Of a stretch of DNA of 12,672 nt, positions 1 through 5,242 are shown one piece after another. Source of the stretch: an uncultured Opitutia bacterium (GTDB lineage: Bacteria; Verrucomicrobiota; Verrucomicrobiia; Opitutales; UBA953); NCBI GenBank assembly GCA_903924185.1, contig CAIYAN010000156.1, positions 1-12,672 of the forward strand, written 5' to 3'. The first letter of the stretch is position 1, and the number at the start of each line of letters is the position of its first letter. The notes beneath the pieces are model-generated. The model worked only from the letters and a program-made list of their open reading frames with translations. It was not told where the DNA came from and did not search any database. A program made the translations under genes and the position numbers.

Positions 1-354
1 CGCCTTCGCCACGGCTCCGGCGACGGCGACAGCGTAAATCCGTCGCAAGTCCTTGAGCGGCTTGCGCAGTAAACTCGGGCGGGCGATGAGGACGACCTCC
101 CACCCCGCCGGCAAAGCCTCCGGATCGGACCGGAAGAGCTCACGCACCAGGCGTTTGGCCCGATTCCGGTTCACCGCTAACGGAATAGCCTTTTTGGCGA
201 CCACGACGGCAAAGCGCGCAGGCTCGACTTCGGCTCCCACCTCCGCCGGGCCAATATTCAAAAGAAAAGGCCCGCAGTCTAGCCGCGAGCCTTGGGAGCG
301 GAGGCGTTGGAAATCGGCCGAGGCACGAATCCGACGTTCCCGCGGAAGACGCAT
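1..354 (-). CDS. rnpA: Ribonuclease P protein component, 3' end cut by window edge
   Basis: This is the small basic protein subunit of RNase P, which with the catalytic RNA removes 5' leaders from pre-tRNAs. Translating the minus strand from the ATG at 354 gives 118 codons with no stop before the window edge. RnpA proteins are usually about 110-130 residues, so little is missing. The family signature is visible at residues 61-72 (VNRNRAKRLVRE, the RNR motif), preceded by the RFAVVVAKK strand at about 48-55. A GGAAG sequence 8-12 bases before the ATG, inside the end of rpmH, is a plausible ribosome binding site. The start lies 4 bases after the rpmH stop, the classic rpmH-rnpA arrangement, so both are probably co-transcribed. 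In many bacteria yidD and yidC come next, beyond this window. Confidence 0.93.
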   Translation of the reverse strand, partial: MRLPRERRIRASADFQRLRSQGSRLDCGPFLLNIGPAEVGAEVEPARFAVVVAKKAIPLAVNRNRAKRLVRELFRSDPEALPAGWEVVLIARPSLLRKPLKDLRRIYAVAVAGAVAKA

Positions 355-358
355 GCGC

Positions 359-505
359 TTACTTCCAGGAAGCGGTACCAAGGCGCTTGCGGCCGAGCTT
401 ACGACGAGCGGCAATCACCTTACGGCCGCCCTTGGTCTTCGAGCGAGCGAGGAAACCGCACTTGCGGGCGCGGGAGATTTTAGATGGGCGGTAGGTGGGT
501 TGCAT
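359..505 (-). CDS. rpmH: 50S ribosomal protein L34
   Basis: The 48-residue product is very basic and carries the L34 pattern: MQPTYRPSKI at the N-terminus, then a GF.AR segment at residues 17-21 and KGGRKVIAARRKLGRKRL at 25-42. L34 is a structural protein of the large ribosomal subunit. A longer reading frame begins at 550, but the ATG at 505 gives the conserved MQPTYRPS start and the normal length. Two small oddities are a cysteine at residue 16, where many L34s have another residue, and a short GTASWK tail after the usual end. rnpA follows after 4 bases. Upstream the gene diverges from the LOG-family gene. No Shine-Dalgarno sequence is visible in the 20 bases before the ATG. Confidence 0.96.
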   Translation of the reverse strand: MQPTYRPSKISRARKCGFLARSKTKGGRKVIAARRKLGRKRLGTASWK

Positions 506-517
506 GGCGTTTGAAGG

Positions 518-550
518 GGATAGCCAAGAACACCCCGACCAGCCTGTCAA
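518..550 (-). promoter_or_regulatory. Possible rpmH-rnpA promoter
   Basis: On the minus strand a perfect TTGACA -35 hexamer lies at 550-545, upstream of rpmH. The matching -10 is poor: TTGGCT is at the ideal 17-base spacing (527-522), and CTATCC (523-518) needs a 21-base spacer. The -35 is clear, but the -10 assignment is a guess. Confidence 0.3.
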
Positions 551-575
551 GCCCCACGCTTCCCGGCTTGGCAGG
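543..575. repeat. 11-bp inverted repeat between rpmH and the LOG gene
   Basis: The left arm CCTGTCAAGCC (543-553) and right arm GGCTTGGCAGG (565-575) pair at 10 of 11 positions, and the remaining pair is a G-U wobble in plus-strand RNA. They flank an 11-base loop. There is no T-run after it on either strand, so it is not an obvious terminator. It covers the TTGACA of the presumed rpmH promoter and ends 19 bases before the LOG start. It could be an operator or a structured leader. Confidence 0.6.
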
Positions 576-594
576 ACGCCCCCGGACGGGAAAG

Positions 595-1464
595 ATGGGG
601 GTAATGAGCCCCGAAGAAGGAAAGAAGCGCCCCTTACCCCAGCGCGCCTACCTGAACCAGGAGTTCATGTGCAGCCCCCAGGCCCGGACCATCCGCGTCA
701 TGACGGAGCTCACTGAACCCCACCTCCGGTTTAAGAAATACAACGTCCGCAACACGGTGGTCATGTTTGGCTCGGCCCGCACCCTCCCCCTCGAACAGGC
801 CCGTACCCAATACGATGAGGTTAAAGCACTCATCGCCCGCGGCGAGTGTTCTGGTGCGGAATGCTCCGCCCGACTGCGCATCGCGGAAATGAACCTGCGC
901 AGCGCCCCTTACTACGAAGCCTGTCGCGAACTCGCCTTCGAAATGACCAAGTGGTCGCTCTCGTTGCCTGAGTGGCAGCGCTTCTTGGTCTGCTCGGGTG
1001 GGGGCCCCGGCATCATGGAGGCCGCCAATCGCGGGGCCTTCGAAGCCGGCGGTCGTTCGGTCGGCTTGGGCATCGCCCTGCCCTTCGAGCAAAGCCATAA
1101 CCCTTACATCACCCCAGAGCTCGACCTCGAATTCCATTATTTCTTTGTTCGGAAATACTGGTTCCTCTACCTCGCCAAAGCGATGGTCGCCTTCCCCGGC
1201 GGCTTCGGGACGTTCGACGAGCTCTTCGAAATGATGACGCTCATCCAGACGGGGAAGACGAAGAAACATCTTCCGGTATTACTCTTCGGTTCGGAGTTCT
1301 GGAAAAAGCTCCTGAACTTCGAGGTCTTCCACGAGTGGGGCATGGTCTCACCGGGAGACCGCGACCTATATGTTCACGTGGACTCGGTGCAAGAAGCGCG
1401 CGACACCCTCATCAGCATCATCACCGAGAAGTATCTTAAGGATGGCAGCGAACCCAACGACTGA
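595..1464 (+). CDS. LOG family protein (nucleoside 5'-monophosphate phosphoribohydrolase, TIGR00730-like)
   Basis: This is a LOG (Lonely Guy) family Rossmann-fold protein. Characterised members hydrolyse cytokinin riboside or purine nucleoside monophosphates to the free base and ribose 5-phosphate. The signature PGGFGTFDE is at residues 201-209, and SGGGPGIMEAANRGA at 134-148 is the phosphate-binding stretch. FFVRKYW (183-189) carries the expected Arg-Lys. At 289 residues it is of the long LOG type, with an N-terminal extension and an insert around 65-110. The reading frame is open back to 484, but that would overlap rpmH. I take the ATG at 595; an ATG at 604 (MSPEEGKK) is an equally possible start. 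The 3' end overlaps cutA by 23 bases, so co-transcription is likely. The actual substrate cannot be read from the sequence. Confidence 0.9.
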   Translation: MGVMSPEEGKKRPLPQRAYLNQEFMCSPQARTIRVMTELTEPHLRFKKYNVRNTVVMFGSARTLPLEQARTQYDEVKALIARGECSGAECSARLRIAEMNLRSAPYYEACRELAFEMTKWSLSLPEWQRFLVCSGGGPGIMEAANRGAFEAGGRSVGLGIALPFEQSHNPYITPELDLEFHYFFVRKYWFLYLAKAMVAFPGGFGTFDELFEMMTLIQTGKTKKHLPVLLFGSEFWKKLLNFEVFHEWGMVSPGDRDLYVHVDSVQEARDTLISIITEKYLKDGSEPND

Positions 1465-1774
1465 CGGCGTGCTGGTCGCTTGGACGACTTTACCAACGCG
1501 GGAAGAGGCCGACCGGCTGGCCGCGGGCGCGGTGGCCGCACGTCTGGCGGCGTGTGCGCAGGTGGAAGGCCCCGTTCGCTCCCATTATGTCTGGGAAGGC
1601 CAAGTGCAGGCTGAAGATGAATACCGCATCACCTTCAAACTCAGCGCCACGCAGGAACCGATTTTACGGACCTGGGTCCACAGCCGCCATCCGTATGCCG
1701 TGCCGCAGTGGCTCGCCGTCCCCGCGACCCACGTGAGCCCCGCCTACCAAGCCTGGATTCTCGGCGTCCGCTAA
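1442..1774 (+). CDS. cutA: Divalent cation tolerance protein CutA
   Basis: The 110-residue product is a full-length CutA1 protein, a small ferredoxin-like fold that forms very stable trimers. It is linked to copper and other divalent metal tolerance, though its biochemical role is unclear. Family motifs are RLAACAQV (34-41), YVWEG (49-53) followed by an acidic stretch, and HPYAVP (83-88). The ATG at 1442 overlaps the end of the LOG gene by 23 bases and has GAGAAG about 8 bases upstream. A GTG at 1469, 4 bases after the LOG stop, is an alternative that would still keep the first beta strand. The CPBP protease gene begins 6 bases after the stop. Confidence 0.92.
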   Translation: MAANPTTDGVLVAWTTLPTREEADRLAAGAVAARLAACAQVEGPVRSHYVWEGQVQAEDEYRITFKLSATQEPILRTWVHSRHPYAVPQWLAVPATHVSPAYQAWILGVR

Positions 1775-1780
1775 AGCTCC

Positions 1781-2359
1781 ATGACGACCGACACGCTCGA
1801 AGCCCTTCTCTACTTCCTCCTCGGGCTTGGCCTGCTGGGCGCCTGGTCTTACGAGTACCTGAAACGGCGACGGACGAACGGCCCCGAAAGTTTTTGGCCC
1901 GGCACCTCCAGCGCTCCCTGGCAGGCCTCGCTCCTCATCGCCGCAGTGATGATCTTAATCACTATCGCCGAAACGGCGGTGGAACATCGCTTGGGCATGA
2001 CGACCCAACAGTCCACCATCGCTCCTTCATTCCTTCTCGCGATGCTCGGCGCCTCGGTGATCGAAGAGGCGGTCTTCCGTGGTTTCACCGCACCGAGTTA
2101 TTTTGGCGGCCGCAAACTCCTCGCGCTCATCCTCATCGGTTCCGTGGTGTTCAGCGCTATCCATGGCTTCGATCTCCGAAGCACCCAAGGCCGCATCAGT
2201 GCTATCTTTGCTTTCGTGACGTCGATCTGGCTCTACCTGGCGCGTTTCAATCCACTCAATCCAGAACGGTCGCTCATCCCGTGTTTTACGGGACATGCCG
2301 TGCGTAATCTGGCGGTGTTCGGCGTTAAATGGGCACAAGGCTTCATAAACTGGAATTAG
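1781..2359 (+). CDS. CPBP family intramembrane glutamic endopeptidase
   Basis: This 192-residue membrane protein belongs to the CPBP (CAAX protease and bacteriocin-processing, formerly Abi) family of intramembrane proteases. All three family motifs are present: EEAVFR (95-100, EExxxR), FSAIH (124-128, FxxxH) and HAVRN (172-176, HxxxN). Hydrophobic segments lie at about 8-24, 47-66, 83-98, 112-128, 140-155 and 168-182. The family is related to type II CAAX prenyl proteases, but bacterial members act on varied or unknown substrates, so none can be named. The gene starts 6 bases after cutA and looks like the third gene of the LOG-cutA transcript. No Shine-Dalgarno is visible, so translational coupling is possible. 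A 63-base gap without a clear terminator precedes the next gene. Confidence 0.88.
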   Translation: MTTDTLEALLYFLLGLGLLGAWSYEYLKRRRTNGPESFWPGTSSAPWQASLLIAAVMILITIAETAVEHRLGMTTQQSTIAPSFLLAMLGASVIEEAVFRGFTAPSYFGGRKLLALILIGSVVFSAIHGFDLRSTQGRISAIFAFVTSIWLYLARFNPLNPERSLIPCFTGHAVRNLAVFGVKWAQGFINWN

Positions 2360-2422
2360 AGGGTCTTCCTCAGCAAAACCATTGCAACAGCGGTGGGTTT
2401 TGGGTGTCTTAAACGGACCCCC

Positions 2423-3874
2423 ATGAATACTCCCGAAACCAACAACCGTCGCGACTTCCTGAAGCTCAGTGCCCTCGCTGGCCTCAGTTTAGGCTTTGGT
2501 GCAATCCCGACCGCCGAGGCGGCGCCAGACCCCAAGAACCTGAAGCTCCAAGGGCATGACGAAATCGGTGTCACGCGCCCCCGCCCCGCCGGTAATAAGC
2601 CCGTGTGGGACCTCCAGACCAAGCCCCTCCAGAAGGTACGTTGCGCGTTCATTGGCCTTTCCCGCGGCTCGACGCACCTCAATTCCGCGCTGAATATCGA
2701 CTTCGCGGAAGTCGTCGCCGTCTGCGATATCAATCAGAACCGCGCGAAGGGCGCCGCAGCTAAGGTCAAGGCCGTCACCGGCAAGGAACCCGCCATCTAC
2801 ATGGAGAACGAAAACTCTTGGGAACAGATGGTCGCCCGGGACGACATCGACGTGGTCTATATTGCGACCCCTTGGGAATGGCACGTGCCGATGGCCGTCA
2901 AAGCCATGGAATGCGGCAAGCACGCGTACATCGAGGTCTCTGCCGCTGTCTCCGTCGACGAGTGCTGGAAGCTGGTCGACACGTCCGAGAAGACCCAGCG
3001 CCATTGCGCAATCATCGAAAACTGCTGCTACGGCGACGAAGAACTCTTCGTGCTCAATATGGCCCGCCAAGGCTTCTTTGGCGAACTCAAGCACGCCGAG
3101 TGCGCTTACATTCACGACCTGTCGCAGGGCGTCCTCTGGCAACTCGGTAGCGAAGGTGGCTGGCGCCGCAATTACCATACGTTCATGGACGGTAACCTCT
3201 ACCCCACCCACGGCCTCGGACCGGTGGCGCAGTACCTAAACATCGGCCGCGGGGACGCGTTCAAGTTCGTAGTCTCGGTCTCGTCGCCTGAATTCAACCT
3301 CACGCAGTACCGCGACGCCAAGAACCCCAACGGCGGTAAGCACAAGGACGAGAAATACGTCTGCGGCGATATGAATACCTCCATCATTAAGACCCAGCTC
3401 GGCCGCACGATTATGATCCAGCACGACGTCGTCAGCCCGCGCCCCTACTCGCGTATCAACGCGCTCAGCGGCTCGCAGGCGACGTTCTTCGGCTACCCCG
3501 GTCGCCTCGCCGTCAACCCCGCCAACCCGCATCCCTCGATCAAGGGTATGAAGCTCAGCTCCCACAGTTGGCTCCAGGATGAAAAGCTCGCTGCGTTCAT
3601 GAAGGCCAACGCCCACCCGCTCATCAAGAAGGTCGGTGAATCCGCCAAGAAGGTCGGTGGTCACGGCGGCATGGACCACGTGATGAACTTCCGCATGCTC
3701 GATTGCCTACGCCAAGGCATCACCCCAGACATGACCGTCTACGATGCGGCCGATTGGTCTTCGATTCTCGAGATCTCCGTTCGCTCCGTGAAGGACGGCT
3801 CGATGCCGATTCAGTGCCCCGACTTCACCCGCGGCGGCTGGAAGACCATCAAGCCGCTCGGCATCGTCTCCTAA
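2423..3874 (+). CDS. Tat-exported Gfo/Idh/MocA-fold protein, GH109 glycosidase type
   Basis: The 483-residue product starts with a twin-arginine signal (NNRRDFLKLSALAG, residues 7-20) and a likely AEA cleavage site near 33, so it should cross the inner membrane folded with its cofactor. A Rossmann domain follows (KVRCAFIG at 71-78, VVAVCDIN at 97-104), then a Gfo/Idh/MocA C-terminal domain. The pieces IEVSAAVSVDECW (170-182), ENCCY (199-203), YPTHGLGP (260-267), HGGMDHVMNFR (414-424) and PDFTRGGW (466-473) resemble GH109. Known GH109 enzymes cleave alpha-N-acetylgalactosamine by an NAD-dependent retaining mechanism. The EKP lysine of sugar dehydrogenases is absent, as in GH109. The glycine loop reads GLSRG rather than GxGxRG. 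The start at 2423 leaves a normal signal peptide; the frame opens 30 bases earlier. GGA lies just upstream. Substrate specificity is inferred. Confidence 0.85.
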   Translation: MNTPETNNRRDFLKLSALAGLSLGFGAIPTAEAAPDPKNLKLQGHDEIGVTRPRPAGNKPVWDLQTKPLQKVRCAFIGLSRGSTHLNSALNIDFAEVVAVCDINQNRAKGAAAKVKAVTGKEPAIYMENENSWEQMVARDDIDVVYIATPWEWHVPMAVKAMECGKHAYIEVSAAVSVDECWKLVDTSEKTQRHCAIIENCCYGDEELFVLNMARQGFFGELKHAECAYIHDLSQGVLWQLGSEGGWRRNYHTFMDGNLYPTHGLGPVAQYLNIGRGDAFKFVVSVSSPEFNLTQYRDAKNPNGGKHKDEKYVCGDMNTSIIKTQLGRTIMIQHDVVSPRPYSRINALSGSQATFFGYPGRLAVNPANPHPSIKGMKLSSHSWLQDEKLAAFMKANAHPLIKKVGESAKKVGGHGGMDHVMNFRMLDCLRQGITPDMTVYDAADWSSILEISVRSVKDGSMPIQCPDFTRGGWKTIKPLGIVS

Positions 3875-3897
3875 GCGACGTCCCAAGCTCCCCACGA

Positions 3898-3923
3898 GAC
3901 CCGGCCACTTGGCCGGGTCTTTT
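3898..3923 (+). terminator. Intrinsic terminator after the GH109-type gene
   Basis: A perfect 9-bp stem (GACCCGGCC at 3898-3906, GGCCGGGTC at 3911-3919) with an ACTT loop is followed by TTTT at 3920-3923. It lies 23 bases after the stop codon. The stem can be extended by one A-T pair. Confidence 0.9.
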
Positions 3924-4008
3924 GTTTCGCTCCTAACTAAGCCGGGTCGATCCCTCATCCCTCCCGTCAGATTCCCTGCGTTGAGGGGACCGTGCGGCTA
4001 CCCAAGGC

Positions 4009-4014
4009 TTGACT
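4009..4014 (+). promoter_or_regulatory. Possible -35 element before the toxin-antitoxin-like pair
   Basis: TTGACT matches the sigma-70 -35 consensus at 5 of 6 positions and stands just before the palindrome. The best -10 match, TATCAT at 4033-4038 with an 18-base spacer, overlaps the start codon of the first gene. Transcription from there would begin inside the gene, so the -10 remains unassigned. Confidence 0.35.
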
Positions 4015-4016
4015 GT

Positions 4017-4031
4017 ATTCCAAATTGGAAT
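4017..4031. promoter_or_regulatory. Palindromic operator candidate of the toxin-antitoxin-like pair
   Basis: ATTCCAA-A-TTGGAAT is a perfect inverted repeat with 7-base arms around one central base. It lies between TTGACT and the toxin start and includes the GGAA that serves as its ribosome binding site. This placement fits autoregulation by the helix-turn-helix protein encoded second in the pair. Binding is inferred. Confidence 0.6.
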
Positions 4032-4036
4032 GTATC

Positions 4037-4414
4037 ATGCCCCACCTTGAATGGCACATCCGTCCGACGCCTGAATTCATCCGCACCACCCAAACCTACG
4101 AGAAGAAGCACCCCGACGAGCTCGCCGCGACCCTCGCCAACCTCCAAGAACGCTACCTTCCTCGTCTGCGCCACGCCCGCCACCCCGGCCTCGTCCATGC
4201 CGGTTGCCTGCATCATGAAGGCCGCGGCATCATCGCCATCGACCAGCATGGCCAAGGGCCACACCTTCGCGAAACCCGACTCTACGCTTACCCGGACGAC
4301 CGGACACACACCCTCCACCTCCTACTGATTGCAGATAAATCTAACCAGAAGCGCGATCTCCGCCTCGTCTACGAACTCCTCGATCATCTCCGCACCGACC
4401 CATCCCATGGCTGA
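4037..4414 (+). CDS. Putative toxin, RelE/HigB-like (toxin-antitoxin first gene)
   Basis: The 125-residue protein has no family I can name with certainty. Its size, position directly before a helix-turn-helix gene, and C-terminal half (about 80-118: LRETRLYAYPDD, then a hydrophobic strand LHLLLIADKS and a final helix DLRLVYELLDHL) resemble RelE/ParE/HigB-superfamily toxins. These are mostly ribosome-dependent mRNA interferases. In HigBA-type modules the toxin gene precedes the antitoxin, as here. The N-terminal part (WHIRPTPEFIRTTQTYEKKHP) is longer than in a minimal RelE. The ATG at 4037 is chosen because GGAA lies 6 bases upstream; an in-frame TTG at 4025 falls inside the palindrome. The gene overlaps the next by 8 bases. 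Catalytic residues cannot be assigned and activity is unproven. Confidence 0.6.
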   Translation: MPHLEWHIRPTPEFIRTTQTYEKKHPDELAATLANLQERYLPRLRHARHPGLVHAGCLHHEGRGIIAIDQHGQGPHLRETRLYAYPDDRTHTLHLLLIADKSNQKRDLRLVYELLDHLRTDPSHG

Positions 4415-4736
4415 ACTCATCACACCAACCCGCTCCACCCGCTACCGGAACGTCGAAGACCTCCGCCGGGCTGGCATCATTTCGGCGGAAACCGCCCAGC
4501 GCGTCCGCGCGGCCGGAGAACGCACCAAGGTGATCACCCATCTCGTATGCCAGAGGCTGAAGGCTGGCCTCTCTCAGAAAGAGGTCGCAACGCGCCTGCG
4601 ACGAACCCAAAGCTGGGTCTCCAAGTTCGAGGATCGTACCGACGCCGACCTGACACTCGGGGAAATCCAAGCCTACTGCCAAGCGGTCTCAGGCTCGTTC
4701 TCGCTGAAGTTCGGACGAGCAACCAGGTCGACTTGA
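4407..4736 (+). CDS. XRE-family helix-turn-helix protein, putative antitoxin
   Basis: The 109-residue protein has a C-terminal helix-turn-helix of the XRE/Cro type at about residues 44-90: ITHLVCQRLKAGLSQKEVATRL, then the recognition-helix region RRTQSWVSKFED and the closing helix LGEIQAYCQAV. Many HigA-like antitoxins share this fold, binding both the toxin and the operator of their own operon. The start codon overlaps the end of the upstream gene by 8 bases, so translation is probably coupled. The roughly 40 residues before the domain may contact the toxin. The neighbour on the right, tsaE, starts 47 bases later on the same strand with no terminator between. It could instead be a plain regulator; the toxin-antitoxin reading rests on gene order, overlap and the palindrome. 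Confidence 0.75.
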   Translation: MAELITPTRSTRYRNVEDLRRAGIISAETAQRVRAAGERTKVITHLVCQRLKAGLSQKEVATRLRRTQSWVSKFEDRTDADLTLGEIQAYCQAVSGSFSLKFGRATRST

Positions 4737-4783
4737 AACGGATTCAGGGTTGCCCCAAATACCCCGCGGTAAAGACTCCCCGT

Positions 4784-5233
4784 ATGGCTTCTCCTGCCGA
4801 CCTTGCGTCCTGGACCGCCGGTCTTGTCACCCGCTCGGGCGAAGAGACCGAACGGGCCGCCGAGGCGTTTGCAGCCCTCTTGCCGCCTGATACGGTGCTC
4901 ACCCTCCAAGGCGACCTCGGTACGGGCAAGACGACCTTCGTACGCGGTCTGGTGCGCGGCCTAGGGGTCACGGGTGACATCACCAGCCCCTCCTTCGCCC
5001 TGCTCAACGTCCATGAGGGCAGTCGCCAGGTCTTCCACGTCGACGCCTACCGACTGAAGTCCGGTGCCGGGCTCGATGACCTTATGATTTGGGACGTGGC
5101 CCGTTCCCCTTGGAATGTGCTCGTGGAATGGCCCGAACGCGTGGCCACCCACCTCCCCCGCGGGCTCTGGAAACTAAAGACCTCCATCCTTGCGGATGGA
5201 GGTCATCGTTACGAACTAACGCTGCCGGGGTAA
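4784..5233 (+). CDS. tsaE: tRNA threonylcarbamoyladenosine biosynthesis ATPase TsaE
   Basis: TsaE (YjeE) is the ATPase that works with TsaB and TsaD to attach threonylcarbamoyl to A37 of ANN-decoding tRNAs. The 149-residue product has the P-loop GDLGTGKTTF at about residues 45-54, the conserved TSPSFALLN segment at about 66-74, the HVDAYRL motif near 85-91 and VEWPER near 109-114, all in family order. The reading frame is open far upstream, but the ATG at 4784 gives the normal length. The sequence before it has no clear ribosome binding site or promoter, so expression may depend on readthrough from the preceding antitoxin-like gene. The 3' end carries an 11-bp hairpin that most likely serves the convergent typA gene; the stop codons are 9 bases apart. 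Confidence 0.93.
   Translation: MASPADLASWTAGLVTRSGEETERAAEAFAALLPPDTVLTLQGDLGTGKTTFVRGLVRGLGVTGDITSPSFALLNVHEGSRQVFHVDAYRLKSGAGLDDLMIWDVARSPWNVLVEWPERVATHLPRGLWKLKTSILADGGHRYELTLPG
5171..5204 (-). terminator. typA intrinsic terminator embedded in the tsaE coding end
   Basis: Read on the minus strand, GACCTCCATCC (5204-5194), a GCAA tetraloop and GGATGGAGGTC (5189-5179) form a perfect 11-bp stem followed by TTTAGTTT (5178-5171). It begins 38 bases after the typA stop. On the plus strand the same bases encode residues of TsaE near its C-terminus, and no T-run follows there. It therefore reads as a one-way terminator for typA. Confidence 0.8.
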
Positions 5234-5242
5234 CCCGACGGC

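Noticed and set aside
53..514. 153-codon open frame on the plus strand opposite rnpA and rpmH
   Set aside because: Both minus-strand genes carry clear family signatures; the plus frame is low-complexity Arg/Ser-rich sequence.
2375..2401. AAAACC/GGTTTT inverted repeat between the CPBP gene and the GH109-type gene
   Set aside because: The stem is only 6 bp, A/T-rich, with a 15-base loop and no clean T-run after it, so it is too weak to call a terminator.
3626..3659. 13-base direct repeat AAGAAGGTCGGTG within the GH109-type gene
   Set aside because: The two copies encode KKVG twice in a lysine-rich helix; likely coding coincidence rather than a functional repeat.
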